From positions 18,426,339 through 18,490,338 of the forward strand of contig OW204011.1 of assembly GCA_934047225.1 (NCBI GenBank): DNA of 64,000 nt. The letters are read 5' to 3'. Position 1 is the first letter of the stretch; each line of letters begins with the position of its first letter. The notes under the pieces were generated by a model, which saw only the letters and a list, made by a program, of their open reading frames with translations, was not told where the DNA came from and made no database searches. This stretch comes from Ypsolopha sequella (taxonomy: Eukaryota; Arthropoda; Insecta; Lepidoptera; Ypsolophidae). This document shows, in pieces, positions 20,747-32,189 of the stretch. The translations under genes and the position numbers were made by a program.

Positions 20747-22280
20747 TTTCCTCAGTCTGCGTATCTTTGTGGTGTGAACTGTTTATACAGCCTGTCTGCG
20801 TCTCTACAGTTACCAAATTTTTGAGAGTTGTTCCATCATCAGAACAAGTTTGCGTCTCTACATTTTTTACACTCAATGGACGCAGAAGACTAACGCCTCC
20901 CGCGTTAATCTCGCGTTCTGGGTTACAATGGTACCTTTTGAGTTCTGGGTTACAATGGTACCTTTCGAATTCACCTTTATAATAGAGACGCAGAATCTCT
21001 CTGTGCATGCATCCACTACCAAATCTTTTTTTAAAAATCCTATCGTCATCGTAGACATCCAAGAGCGCCACGCGTGAGAAACACGAGCTTACATGTTCTA
21101 GGCATTGATTTAGCATATGTTCATTTAAATACTTAGTCAAACCAACATTACACACAACTATATTAGTATGTTTAAGGGCACTTAGACAACAATATAGGGT
21201 CGATTGAAGGCACAAGGGGTCATAATCATTCGAACCCGCCAGAATTATAATAAAGTCCCGGTCCGTGAGCTCCTTGCAGTCAGATTGGCATGAACTCAAA
21301 ATCTCGGCCAGAGGTGCGTGCGGCTTGATCGTCGATGTGACTCTATAACCAGCTCCTAGCAAATTCTGAAGATTGGATCTTAATCCTCTTCCTCTCTCAT
21401 CAGTATAAAGTCGGACTTGCTTTAAGTTTGATTTTGTTAAATCTGTTTTTTGAGGATCCACATTATGTTCCGTTGTAGTATAGCTGCTGCTTGATTGGAA
21501 GGTTGCATGTTTTTCTATATTTAAAGTTATCTGGTGGAATGATGGTCTTGGCCCTAAGTGACAGATAGGGTTCGATAAATCGTTACAAGCATTTTTGTTG
21601 CGTTCGGTTTGGTAAGTTCTGGGTGCTAGAATTTTGTTTACGCCGATCTGCTGTATGACATTATTCGTGAGATCCCGCTGTGAAGTACTGGGAAAGCCGG
21701 GCTTTAAGGAATCGCTACGTGTTTTACGGTATCGGGGGGATACAAGTTTTATGGGCGATGATGTAGTTCCCATTTGCATATCCCCTAAACCCACGGATTT
21801 GAGAACCTGTATTTTTTTCAGGTGCTCGTTGTTCTCTCTATGTAAGGTAGAATTAGCGAAGTTTAAATTTTCAATTTCAGCATGCGCCGCTCCTATTTCA
21901 AGTTTCAATCTCTCGTTTTCGCTTTTAAAATCCTCCAGGTCCTGACTATGATTGTGGGCCAATGTAGTCGGTAGACTGATGTAGGATAAGTCTAGGGCAG
22001 ACTCCTCGTACCCCCTGTAGCGTGTTGGTTTTCTTTGTGTCACATAGTTATGTTCTTGTGCAGATGGTGTAGATGTTGTAGATGTTGTAGATGCATCTGT
22101 GATTTCCAAAAGCTTATTGCACTCATTGCAAGTGTAAACATTTTTTTGAGTTGCATATTCGGCCATGTACTTCGCAGTCGTTATATTTACACAGTTATGG
22201 TGAAAAATCTTTTTACAAGAGTCGCATTGTAGTAGTTCTATGTCAAGAAGCTTTCCCAAGCACACTATGCATGACTTCAT
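20727..22280 (-). CDS. CR1-B ORF1: PHD finger and SGNH-type esterase
   Basis: A 517-codon ORF1. Residues 3-55 form a PHD-type zinc finger (CIVC, CDSCKK, HHNC, CNEC). A coiled-coil-like acidic/basic stretch lies at about 110-160, and an esterase-like domain runs from about 290 to 430, with TDERGRG in the position of block I and ILAGSNDY matching the GxND block. PHD and esterase domains in ORF1 are a known combination of CR1-group LINEs. The C-terminus carries repeated ETQT/DTQT motifs and a short duplication of YHCNPE. No lesion is seen. It probably acts as an RNA-binding chaperone in the element's particle; the esterase role is unclear. Confidence 0.9.
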   Translation of the reverse strand: MKSCIVCLGKLLDIELLQCDSCKKIFHHNCVNITTAKYMAEYATQKNVYTCNECNKLLEITDASTTSTTSTPSAQEHNYVTQRKPTRYRGYEESALDLSYISLPTTLAHNHSQDLEDFKSENERLKLEIGAAHAEIENLNFANSTLHRENNEHLKKIQVLKSVGLGDMQMGTTSSPIKLVSPRYRKTRSDSLKPGFPSTSQRDLTNNVIQQIGVNKILAPRTYQTERNKNACNDLSNPICHLGPRPSFHQITLNIEKHATFQSSSSYTTTEHNVDPQKTDLTKSNLKQVRLYTDERGRGLRSNLQNLLGAGYRVTSTIKPHAPLAEILSSCQSDCKELTDRDFIIILAGSNDYDPLCLQSTLYCCLSALKHTNIVVCNVGLTKYLNEHMLNQCLEHVSSCFSRVALLDVYDDDRIFKKRFGSGCMHREILRLYYKGEFERYHCNPELKRYHCNPEREINAGGVSLLRPLSVKNVETQTCSDDGTTLKNLVTVETQTGCINSSHHKDTQTEENVFFRQ

Positions 22281-22802
22281 AGTGGCGACTTTATATACTC
22301 GTGGCTCCCTCTATCGGGCTCAGTCAGAAGCACTTTGAACATAGATGTGTGGTGTTGTTCGTTTGTACACTGTTTTTCAAATGCCTGCGACGTTGAGAGC
22401 TGGTTCGGAGTATAAGTTATAGATGGCGCTGTTTTCAGTAAAAATTATTCAGGTTTTCGGGCTGTTTTTTACAGAGTGCAGCACTGTGTATACATGTAAA
22501 AAATCACTCCTACAGTTTCTCACCAAAAAACTTGGAATAACTGATAAATTTGTCACAATTTGTCATTTTTCTTGTAAGAGGGTAATTGGCTATATCAAAT
22601 CAATTATATTGATTTGTTCCAAATCACTAAATTAGCCAATAATACATGGAGATAACACTCGCGTATATACTGTACATCGCACTGTGAATGATGAAATTAA
22701 TTCACTGTATATTAATAACAATTAAACACTGGTTTTGAATTATTTTACATGGAGCATGGTAAACAAAGATGTTCACAACTCGGGTGCCCTCTGCCGAAAA
22801 AA
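22281..22802 (-). other. CR1-B 5' untranslated region
   Basis: About 520 bp between the ORF1 start and resumed Gypsy-2 sequence. No convincing gene. It would hold the internal promoter of the CR1 element, which I cannot identify by eye. The far end near 22,780-22,802 is A-rich. Confidence 0.5.
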
Positions 22803-24088
22803 GGAAACATGAGTGGCCGTCGCCGCGTGTTTGCTGACGCTGACCATTCTTGTGTCTACCTCGATAACCTGCACTTATAAAGGAAGTTTGTTGACCTCGA
22901 TTATTGTTCTGATAGGAACTATTGTTATGAACAAAATTTTTATTCGAATATTTTCCTCAGCCCCGAAAACCGCGATTATGATAGCGTTTATGCTGATAAA
23001 ATTTGGTGGACCCAAAATGCATTGTTTGGTTCTGAGGCTGGGTAGACATAGATTGTTCGTCTACTGCTGCCCTAATAGCTTCGGGTAGCGAATTAAACTG
23101 TCGCGACGCGATAACAGTACTAAGCCGCTGGTCGGACAAACCATCCGCAAACCGCTTGATAGCAGTTTTTTCATTAAGAGGGCGCAAGACCTCAAACTTA
23201 GACGGTTCATCATCTGCTTGAGCAATCGTCAGATTGACAAATAACTCTTCCAGCTCTGTACCGAACTTCTCAATAGACCTACGACCTTGTGTAATTTGAA
23301 TTAACTGCGTTTGTAAAGAAACAGTCGACTTTTTCGGAAGTAAAAGCTTGCGTATATCATTAACTAAATATTGGACACTGCTGTAAGTACTTTTCAGTCG
23401 CAACTTTGCACTAGCTGAAAGTCGCGTTTTTAACACAAACTCAATAAGCTGATTTTTACTAGATTCACTAATAAGAGTATATGCCATCGACGAGCTGGTT
23501 CGTCACTTGTTCCTGGCCATTAATAACAGGCAACAGGGAAATAGCCGTTTTAATATCAAAAGAGTCAGCCATTTTTGATAACTTTTGCGATAACTTAGGC
23601 TCAATTTCTACAAAATTACCTTCCCCAGTTTGGCAACTATTATCTATTTTTGATAGTAAACTAACAATCTTATTATAAGCAATAGTTATTTCATTTATCA
23701 ATTTCTGAAAAAAATCTGTGGATTCAGTGCTTAGCTGCTTCTCTATAATTTCTTGGTTCAACTGAGTCAAAATACCATCGAGCTTTTTGTATTCATTTTC
23801 GGCTTACTGTAACTTCTTATAAGCTATATCTTTCTTACGACGTTCTGGACCAATTTTTACCAAGTATTCCTTAATTAAATTTATTTTAATATGTAATTCC
23901 TGTAACTGCTCGGACATATTACACTCAATCGACAATTAAAATTACGGCATGACAACTAAAACTACTGAATTAAATCATTTAAATTGAATGCAAAAACTTT
24001 TGTTCAAAAACTTACAGAATTACGCGCAGTTAGGTATGTTACCGCTTAGCATTATGTAGGTCACGCTGACGTCGGTTGAAACGTGCTG
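22803..24088 (-). pseudogene. Gypsy-2 gag and 5' leader
   Basis: Collinear with Gypsy-1 gag (41,940-43,065) and leader. The gag keeps an ATG start near 23,920 and the N-terminal sequence without the TGA found at codon 5 in Gypsy-1, but it has its own stop shortly after (near 23,806) and frameshifts near 23,475 and downstream. The C-terminal RG/N-rich tail is present (22,860-22,990). The leader ends at 24,088 against the 66-bp minisatellite; the 5' LTR is missing. Confidence 0.85.
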
Positions 24089-25303
24089 ACAACGCCAGCC
24101 ACTCTGTAGTTATATCGTGAGGCTCTGCTGCACAGTGACGTTGCTACAATAGGGACAACGCCAGCCACTCTGTAGTTCTATCGTGAGGCTGTGCTGCACA
24201 GTGACGTTGCTACAATAGGGACAACGCCAGCCACTCTGTAGTTCTATCGTGAGGCTGTGCTGCACAGTGACGTTGCTACAATAGGGACAACGCCAGCCAC
24301 TCTGTAGTTCCATCGTGAGGCTGTGCTGCACAGTGACGTTGCTACAATAGGGACAACGCCAGCCACTCTGTAGTTCTATCGTGAGGCTGTGCTGCACAGT
24401 GACGTTGCTACAATAGGGACAACGCCAGCCACCCTGTAGTTCTATCGTGAGGCTGTGCTGCACAGTGACGTTGCTACAATAGGGACAACGCCAGCCACTC
24501 TGTAGTTCTATCGTGAGGCTGTGCTGCACAGTGACGTTGCTACAATAGGGACAACGCCAGCCACTCTGTAGTTCTATCGTGAGGCTGTGCTGCACAGTGA
24601 CGTTGCTACAATAGGGACAACGCCAGCCACTCTGTAGTTCTATCGTGAGGCTGTGCTGCACAGTGACGTTGCTACAATAGGGACAACGCCAGCCACTCTG
24701 TAGTTCTATCGTGAGGCTGTGCTGCACAGTGACGTTGCTACAATAGGGACAACGCCAGCCACTCTGTAGTTCTATCGTGAGGCTGTGCTGCACAGTGACG
24801 TTGCTACAATAGGGACAACGCCAGCCACTCTGTAGTTCTATCGTGAGGCTGTGCTGCACAGTGACGTTGCTACAATAGGGACAACGCCAGCCACTCTGTA
24901 GTTCTATCGTGAGGCTGTGCTGCACAGTGACGTTGCTACAATAGAGACAACGTCAGCCACTCTGTAGTTCTATCGTGAGGCTGTGCTGCACAGTGACGTT
25001 GCTACAATAGGGACAACGCCAGCCACTCTGTAGTTCTATCGTGAGGCTGTGCTGCACAGTGACGTTGCTACAATTGGGACAACGCCAGCCACTCTGTAGT
25101 TCTATCGTGAGGCTGTGCTGCACAGTGACGTTGCTACAATAGGGACAACGCCAGCCACTCTGTAGTTCTATCGTGAGGCTGTGCTGCACAGTGACGTTGC
25201 TACAATAGGGACAACGCCAGCCACTCTGTAGTTCTATCGTGAGGCTCTGCTGCACAGTGACGTTGCTACAATAGGGACAACGCCAGCCACTCTGTAGTTC
25301 TAG
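24089..25303 (-). repeat. 66-bp coding minisatellite, 18 units plus a partial
   Basis: Unit starts run from 24,089 to 25,277 at exactly 66-bp spacing (1,188 bp, 18 units), then about 27 bp of a further unit. Because 66 is a multiple of 3, each unit encodes 22 residues on the minus strand, including WRCPYCSNV. Units are almost identical, with scattered single-base changes. Confidence 0.95.
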
Positions 25304-25426
25304 GAGATGTCCCACATAGTATGCTGTTGTTATATTCCTGCAGTTGTGATGATATTTCTTTTTGCAACCGACACATCTCAGTAGTTCGTTGTTGCTTACT
25401 GGTTGTTTACACTCTTCGCAGCTCAT
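24089..25426 (-). pseudogene. CR1-C ORF1 start: PHD finger with repeated zinc-binding end
   Basis: From an ATG at 25,426 the frame encodes a PHD finger resembling CR1-B ORF1: CEEC, CVGCKK, YHHNC, then WRCPYC. The last part, with the final Cys-x2-Cys, is repeated by the 66-bp minisatellite about 18 more times. One TGG-to-TGA change near 24,950 and one GAA-to-TAA change in the leftmost unit (near 24,111) now stop the frame; otherwise it is open through the array. No coiled coil, esterase or ORF2 follows. The rest of the element is missing. Confidence 0.85.
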
Positions 25427-26232
25427 TTCTATATATATTATGTTTAATAAAGGGCAATATTAGCAACTGGAACAGGGGCCCATTAGCTGTCCCAGATCTA
25501 TACTCTAAAAATATCCTATATTCTATAAAAAATATGTGCAAAACTTCCTACCAGACAGTTGTAAGATGACGTCATCTGCTGATCCTTGCACGAAGACCCT
25601 TTGCACGTGGCCTCCAAGATGTTCCGGTGCTGTGGCACGTTGTTTCACCTCCCCGATGAATCTACACACAAACCTCCTACCCCGGGATGCATCCAAAACC
25701 CAGAAAAAATGGTAAATGACAAGTCCGCTTGTCGGAAGCCGCGTGGACACAGGTTATGTCACAAACACAAAGGGAATACACTTCAAATGGTCTTCACACC
25801 AAAATAATGTGATATCTTGAGTAACTAATGTTTTTTAAGATGTCCGCACCTGATTTTTAAGGAATTATAATTAATTTAACAAATATTGGGAGAAAGCACT
25901 TCCGATCATCGGAATGGCGACCAGGAAAGAGAGCGCAGTGTTACCACACACAAAAAACAAAAACGTTGACCGAACACTCAACAGATGCGTTCTAAAAATA
26001 TACATTTTATTCATAACATATTATATTACGGAACAAATTACTTTATTTTATTAATAAATTTATATACTAATTTAAGATTGCTGGTGTCAAAACGTCTTCC
26101 TGATGATTTTACTTATTTCCGGGCTTTTCTTTGTTATTTTATTATAATTTAATATTTAGTCAAAAATTTCTTGTTTATCTGGTGACGCTGTCAAACGTCA
26201 AAATAAATGAATAAAATAAATAAAATAAAAAA
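25427..26232. other. No gene recognised
   Basis: AT-rich sequence upstream of the CR1-C ORF1 remnant. The first part may be the 5' leader of that CR1. Short open frames near 25,586-25,807 have no recognisable domain. A TAAAATAAAA-type simple run lies near 26,205-26,230. Confidence 0.5.
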
Positions 26233-26413
26233 ATGAATTGACATAACAGTTTACATGAATTGACATAACAGTTTATATGAATTGACATAACAGTTTATAT
26301 GAATTGACATAAAAGTTTATATGAATTGACATAACCGTTTATATGAATTGACATAAAAGTTTATATGAATTGACATAACAGTTTATATGAATTTTGACAT
26401 AACAGTTTAAATG
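26233..26413 (+). repeat. 22-bp minisatellite, about 8 units
   Basis: Units of the form ATGAATTGACATAACAGTTTAT follow each other head to tail with one- or two-base changes; one unit has a small TT insertion. It is non-coding and AT-rich, and ends shortly before CR1-A copy 3. Confidence 0.93.
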
Positions 26414-26529
26414 AGTTGTAGTGCAATAAAGTGGTAAGTGGCTAGGGTGCATGGCATGCGCTCAAATTAAATCACCGTTTTTAATCTTGCAAGTATTTTC
26501 AAAGCTATTAAAATTAAAACTTTTAATAT

Positions 26530-28271
26530 TGAACATCATAAATACTGAAACTGGGAAAAGTAAGAAACGTGATAACGAACTTAAGTTAAGTAGTTATTAA
26601 CAATGAAGTCGTTACAGGAGATAAAGAAGTAGCGAATGCCTTTGAACAATTCTTTACTGAAATTCCTTCCTTAACAACTAAAGACAATTCAAGCCCTGGG
26701 CTTGCGAAGAGACTTTTAATAGATCACGTACCTCAGTGTCTTTCTGTATTTGCTTTTAAACATATTAATTCATTAACTGTAATTAAAGCATTTAAATCAC
26801 TTAACTTGAAATCTGCCTGGCCTATCTGTGAAAGTTATAAGTTCTGTTATTGATTTAATAGCTCCTTATTTGGCATTAATTTTTAATAAATGTGTAGATG
26901 ATAGTATATTTCCTGACTTAATGAAGTTAGAAGGGCCCCCCCTTCAAACTATAGACCTGTGTCAGTTTTACCGGTATTGAGTAAGGTTTTTGAAAAAATA
27001 GTTTTTAATCAATTGTTATTTTAAATAAGTTGCTTCACTGTGAACAAAATGGATTCACTAGAGGAAGGTCAACCACAGATGCAGGAGTTGCTTTAGTTAA
27101 GCACATTTTTGATGCTTGGGAAGAAAAACAAGATGCATTTGGTGTATTTTGTGACCTCTCGAAAGCCTTTGATTGCGTTAATCATGAAACACTCTTATGT
27201 AAATTGGATCACTACGGAGTGAGGGGCAAATCTTTGGCGTTATTGAAGTCATATCTTAGTGATCGTATTCAAATAGTAGACTTAACGGGGTAAAATCATG
27301 TGGAGCATTAGTTAAAATGGGTGTCCCGCAGGGTTCCATATTAGGGCCCTTGCTGTTTTTAATTTACATTAATGACCTTCCTTATTTAGTTAAAGACTTA
27401 ACAAAGATGGTATTATTCGCAGACGACACGTCACTTATTTTTAAAGTTAATAGACGTAAAGATATCCTTGACGACGCGAAGACAACTTTATCACTGGTGC
27501 TAGATTGGTACTGTAAATAATTTAGTTTTAAACGCAAAAAAGACAAAAAGTATAAAATTGACTTTACCACATGTAATTCAAGTGGATGGTAATTTGCTTT
27601 TGCAGGGGTCCAAGCTGGAGTTAGTTAACGAAACTAAGTTTTTAGGTAATACGGTTGACTCTCGTCTTCAGTGGGGTCCCCACATAGAAGCCCTATGTGG
27701 TAGACTTAGTTCGGCCGCATACGCTGTTAGACGCATAAGACAAATTACTGATGTAGATACTGCTAGACTAGTCTATTTTAGTTAATTTCACAGCATTATG
27801 TCATACGACATGCTGTTATGGGGTAGAGCCGCGGATACAGACGCAGTCTTTGTTTTGCAGAAGAGAGCAATTCGGGCTATTTATAATATGAGGCACCGGG
27901 ATTCATAAAGAGAAAAGTTCAAAGAAATTAATATATTAACGGTTCCTTGTGAATATATTTACCAAGTCCTTAGATATGTCAGAAAAAATGTTGAGACTTT
28001 CCCAAAGCTTAGTGAGCAACATTGTAAGGAAACCAGAAATAAGCATAAACTGGCTTTTCCAAAAATCAGACTCGCTAAGGTGAGTACCTCTTTCGTGGGA
28101 TGGTATACGAATTTTACAATAAAATTTTCCAAAGGAGGTTCTTACTTTGTCAGAGAATAAGTTTAAACTGTATATTAAGCAGGGCCTATTGAAAAAGGCA
28201 TATTATAAAATAAATGAATATTTAGATGATGGTGAAGCAGGGTGTTACAGTGATAATGATAGTAAGTTATA
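26530..28271 (+). pseudogene. CR1-A RT remnant
   Basis: RT coding sequence with many small deletions and stops. A 4-bp insertion lies near 26,590, deletions near 26,690 and 26,930-26,950, frameshifts near 27,020, 27,285 and 27,510, and stops near 27,783 and 27,907. Open pieces at 27,030-27,293 (CDLSKAFDCVNH block) and 27,317-27,520 ([22 protein letters not shown]) show what it was. It is clearly older or less constrained than copies 1 and 2. Confidence 0.9.
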
Positions 28272-28930
28272 ATTTAATTTAATAGTATAATTCCCTAACT
28301 TATGATTCCTCTAAGGTGTAAACATTAATTGATTATTACAGACTGTAAAAGGAAAAAGACTATATGAGACAGGTAGACAAAGATATATATGTTTTTCTTT
28401 TTTTCATTTACCTGAATTTCTGCTGTCTTGTATTTTCTTATTCATTGGTTAAAGTAGATATAAGTCATATATTGTATAGTATAAGTTTTATGTTGAAAAA
28501 AAAAGACATTGTCTTGCTAAGTTTCTTGCCCTTCTTCTTAGCAAGACTAATCGAATGAGCGGAGGTAGGCATGTATTTATATATGTAACCTATTGGTATG
28601 TAGTATATAGGATGGGATTTGGTTGGCCGCCTGGATTCGTGCTGGGGGCTGATTTGGTGATCATTGAACCTTGTTCCTGGTCCCTGGCCGGGTCTCCGGT
28701 ATGGGTTCGGGCGGCTGATTGGATTTTCCCTTGTATAATATATATTTTACCTATCATTTTAATCGTAAATATATTGCTACATCATTTAATAAAACCTTTA
28801 ATTTAGTTCATATACATTTATTATTTTATTACATATATTTTCTTTATTATATTAAATTTGATGTGTAAAAAGTGTATATATCTATACCTGCTTTGCAAAA
28901 TAAACTGTTTTGATTTAGAATTTTGAAAAA
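26530..28930 (+). mobile_element. CR1-A copy 3: 5'-truncated, decayed
   Basis: It aligns with about 259-2,716 of copy 1, including the GC-rich 3' UTR block and a degraded tail repeat. It lacks the 152-bp 3' UTR segment found in copy 2. Its 3' end lies about 90 bp upstream of the candidate host exon, so it would be intronic if that exon is real. Confidence 0.9.
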
Positions 28931-29021
28931 CTTCTTTTTCGACTTCGAATTCTAACTTACTCGTCCAGGAAGGCTTACTTACTGGTCTATGCAGTGATTT
29001 ACAATAACTTTTTCTTTTCAG

Positions 29022-29357
29022 ACCGGCCAGGTTATCCAACTATTGCTGTAACCGATATGAAAGCGAACCCAGCCATGGATGAAACGGTCGAAGATATACT
29101 TCCAAGCACCATTACTATTAAAATTGATTATTACACTTCTGAACCCAATTATATCATCAAATTATGGGTTCAGTATAAATTAGACGATGACCTTGAGTGG
29201 GAAAAAAGAGAACCAATAGAAGAATTACCTGAGGATACAGGAAAAAAAATATACTCTTACGACATTGATGACATCGCGCCAAATGAAAAAGCAGAGTTCC
29301 GCGCGTTTGTCGAAGCTTACGTTGGATACAGTGATTTCAGTTATAATATAAAATTTG
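29022..29357 (+). CDS. Probable host-gene exon, fibronectin III/Ig-like module
   Basis: An acceptor (pyrimidine tract then CAG at 29,019-29,021) and a donor (G|GTAAGT at 29,357/29,358) bound a 336-bp open stretch. The exon is a multiple of 3 and starts and ends in phase 1, the pattern usual for shuffled extracellular modules. The product, about 112 residues, begins near RPGYPTIAV and contains IKLWVQYKLDDDLEWEK and a later AEFRAFVEAYVGYSDFS, consistent with a fibronectin type III-like beta-sandwich. It does not resemble any mobile-element protein I know. The family is uncertain; no neighbouring exon is visible within the repeats. Confidence 0.6.
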
Positions 29358-30778
29358 GTAAGTGATGATATACTGTTTGTAGTAGATTGATCCGGACCAA
29401 GCGTGATTTAATGGATTATTTCGTCACCTCCAACGAACAAGATCTTGATAACATTAATGACAAGGTCAACTTATTTAATAAATTGGTTACCGACTGTTTA
29501 CGCTACAAGCGTGATGTATAGCGCAGGCGCAGCTGATGATCTCGCTCCACGCTGCGGGCGCACCATCCTATTTTAGCTAGTAAAGCCAGGATCCATTGCA
29601 TTACGGAGCTTGTGGACGTACGCTATTGAATGTAAATGAGAGGATTCTCTCCAGTTTTAAAATATTTATATGTACATTTTGTAGTGGAATGTATTAAAAC
29701 TCTTGTATTTTTCTTCGTTTATTTTTCTTGTTTATTTTTCTTGTAATGCTGAGTACTGAATGACAAAATGCGGGTTAGGCCCGCCTTATATACTTGCCGT
29801 TTTGCACACGGCACTAATCTTATACCTATTTTTGTTTAACATCGTCATAATTTATTTATTCTCATAGCTAGACATAATACATTATTTTTCCCTAATTCTA
29901 TATGGTATTCGTAATCTATTTACATTTATTTATTTATTCTAAAAATATAGTTCTGGTAGAGAAACACAAAAAACGATTTTTTTTTAATTTAAAGGACAAT
30001 GGGCGAAAGTGGTCCAAGAGCCTCCACTGATGAGACTTGCGGTAAATGAAAGTACATAACTGTCTTATGATTCTGGCAAAAAATTCTGTCCGGGGGTTCT
30101 TTTGTTATGGTCATGTTTGTCTTGACTACAAATAATGTGATTTTACGTTAAAACTGTGTTTACTTTGATACGGTCACATAATCTTTGCATCTTTCTAGAT
30201 TGCTCCCGTTTCTCCTAAACCACCCCGCGCTCGCCCCGTCATGCCATATGACGTCATCGACGCCAATTTAAGAGATAATGTGATCGTGTAGTGCGTACTT
30301 GCGTCCAGGTAAACAAAACAATGCAGGGGAGGTGAGAGGCGATTATAGTTGTGTCCTCCTCCGGAGGGAGCTCCGCCCCCACTTGTTGTAAAGCCTCCAC
30401 TGATGATACGTGCGGGAAATGTAACTGCACACATGGTGTATGTAACTGCACAGATGGTGTATGATTCTGGCAAAAGTCTATTAGATTCTGTCGCGGCAGT
30501 TATTTTGCTATGGTTATGTTTTTTTTAACTTTAAATATATACATAAGCTAAACGTAGGCAATTGCTGGATTAATAAAAGAAGATTGTGGGGGAAAATATC
30601 ACATTTATTCATCTATTATGATTGAATCTAAAAATCTGGCTGGTAAATGAATATAATGCGCACAGCATCACACGGTGCGTTTTCCCACATTGCATGAACA
30701 GTAGTAGTGTTTGACTGCACCCAAGCCAGATTCGTTATCTTTTACTACCACATATGAATAATGCTTGCGCGCACGTGT
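29358..30778. other. Intronic or intergenic sequence with decayed repeats
   Basis: No intact gene. A short in-frame stretch at about 29,392-29,518 looks like LINE linker sequence, but too little remains to be sure. A pair of related blocks (about 30,028-30,105 and 30,388-30,500) share GCCTCCACTGATGA and TGATTCTGGCAAAA. Short open frames here show no domain. Confidence 0.5.
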
Positions 30779-31290
30779 TTACCTCGATTGTATTTTGCCT
30801 CTCAATAACCATAAACTCTCTCCAGGAATTCCTGCTTCATTCAAATCGGCAATCAGACCTTCGGAATCTCGATACAACCCGATTGAATACTCGCCATCAC
30901 GGCGTATGTGCTCGGCATAATAACTGTTGGCCAGTTTCAACTGGTATGACGCAAGTGCTAATAAGATCAGGTCGTCCTCTGTCAATCTTGGAAACGTCTC
31001 AAGACCTGGTAATCCTGCGTCCATATTTTGGAATGCTACTCGTTGTCCGTTAAGACGACGACACTGTACGTACTCAGCCAGAACATTTTGCATCTCGCTC
31101 TATATCGCAATTCTCTCAAGAAACACAGGAGCATGTGTGTTGTCTGTAATGGGAACATGGAATGTATTTTTTAGTGCAGCTGCTATCCTAAAATCAGCAA
31201 ACATGTGGGGCAAAATAACTTGAAGTCACGTTTAATGCGTCCGTTTACGGCTTCGACCGCCCATCTGACCATTGTTACTGTTCTCGATTC
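30779..31290 (-). pseudogene. C-terminal part of a DDE transposase (Harbinger-like?)
   Basis: Minus-strand sequence contains RWAVEAVNGRIKRDFK, which resembles the segment with the last catalytic acidic residue in DDE transposases of the Harbinger/Tnp4 type. It is followed, after frameshifts near 31,100-31,210, by an open stretch of about 100 codons with an LALASYQLKLA helix and a C-terminal LRGKIQSR. No N-terminal domain or terminal repeats are found. The family assignment is tentative. Confidence 0.5.
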
Positions 31291-31359
31291 ATTTGATTGA
31301 GTGGTAGTTAATTGTGTGTTAACACAATCTGTGTGTCTCTCTGCCGTCTGACCACCACG

Positions 31360-31905
31360 TCAAGGCTGCACCCACCTTCCCTGTATCTTACTGCCATCAG
31401 TAAAGATACAGGGGCCAGCGATTTGGTGAGCCTCGACTGTTGCCGGCTCGAGATCATCCACGCACTCGAAGTTCAGGGACTGCCTAATGGCAGGATGTGG
31501 GAACCGCCCGCAAGGAACGCGCAGTTCTACAGGTCTGTCGGCTGGAATCTGGTCGATTCTCGCTCCTCGCTTTGCCCTGTATAGACTTGCCGCCTCCTGA
31601 ACTCGGAGGTCAAGGGGGAGTACATCCGCCAGTACCAAAGCCGATGATAGAGACACCGTGCGGTACACCTTGCAGAGTTTTTGCGCGAACCCGCGCTGCA
31701 GAGACTCTAATTGATTTTTAATCATTAGCTTCTTGGCAGCCGGAGCCCACACACTCGCGGTGTATAGCACGATAGGCTCTATCACCGAGACATAGATGGT
31801 TCTGAAGACCTCTCGGTTCAAACCCCAACTTACCCTGGCAGCACACGCCAGCTGCTTGTAGATGTCAGTGACTTTTCTACAAACAGCTGCGACACTTTCC
31901 AGCAT
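31360..31905 (-). pseudogene. R1/I-type LINE fragment: RT end and RNase H start
   Basis: An open minus-strand stretch of about 180 codons. It contains the RT thumb region (VFRTIYVSVIEPIVLYTASVW, LQRGFAQKLCKVYRTVS) and then the beginning of an RNase H domain with IFTDGSKI, its first catalytic Asp. An RNase H downstream of RT is found in the R1/I/LOA branch of LINEs, not in CR1. Both ends are cut, and BEL-C sequence begins just to the right. Clade assignment within that branch is not possible by eye. Confidence 0.75.
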
Positions 31906-32175
31906 ATGTGCTTCGTATTAAGTATGATTTCTTTTTTAATGTAAAAATAATAATGTACGAGCCAAATCGTACATTTTACTGCGTAAACGTTTTACGGCAC
32001 TAGCCTAATTTTGACGCAACACGAGTCAGTTCGGTTAAGGCAACAAGGCCAACAACGCGTGCTCTCCCACTCTCATAACATCAAATCATAAAATTAAATC
32101 AAGTGAATAAACAACAATTATTAACTATATACTCGAGTATTATCATTTATCAAGACATCCGTACAAATCGGAACA

Positions 32176-32189
32176 TGGTCCTTCGAACC
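32176..32189 (+). promoter_or_regulatory. BEL-C primer-binding site
   Basis: TGGTCCTTCGAACC lies downstream of a possible LTR end. The first 11 bases equal the site in BEL-B, which complements the 3' end of tRNA-Tyr. The last bases differ, so tRNA choice is less sure here. Confidence 0.55.

Larger units (their letters stand above)
14474..22802 (-). mobile_element. CR1-B: near full-length CR1 LINE, split by Jockey-B
   Basis: A minus-strand CR1 element: 5' region (22,281-22,802), ORF1 with PHD and esterase domains, ORF2 with endonuclease and RT, a 3' UTR and a CTGAAA tail at 14,474. Jockey-B (15,047-18,197, plus strand) is inserted near the end of ORF2. The RT C-terminus lies at 14,666-15,046 and fits the break protein-wise. 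Without the insert it is about 5.2 kb. The whole unit sits in Gypsy-2, which resumes at 22,803. I see no clear target-site duplication. Confidence 0.88.
2717..24088 (-). mobile_element. Gypsy-2: old Gypsy/Ty3 copy broken by five insertions
   Basis: Blocks at 2,717-3,400, 4,136-5,128, 13,379-13,809, 13,998-14,473 and 22,803-24,088 are collinear with Gypsy-1 (37,854-43,824) on the same strand and very similar to it. Together they cover part of pol, the gag-pol junction, gag and the 5' leader. The inserts are CR1-A copy 1 (left edge), the Penelope-like fragment, Jockey-A with BEL-A inside, a 188-bp LINE scrap, and CR1-B with Jockey-B inside. The integrase end lies outside the window or was lost. 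On the right it stops at the 66-bp minisatellite without a 5' LTR, so no LTR remains in view. Confidence 0.88.

Noticed and set aside
24089..25303. CRISPR-like array (regular 66-bp repeats)
   Set aside because: No unique spacers; units are contiguous and coding, in a eukaryotic context.
25586..25807. Small Cys-containing open frame
   Set aside because: No recognisable domain and no splice or promoter signal; not enough support.
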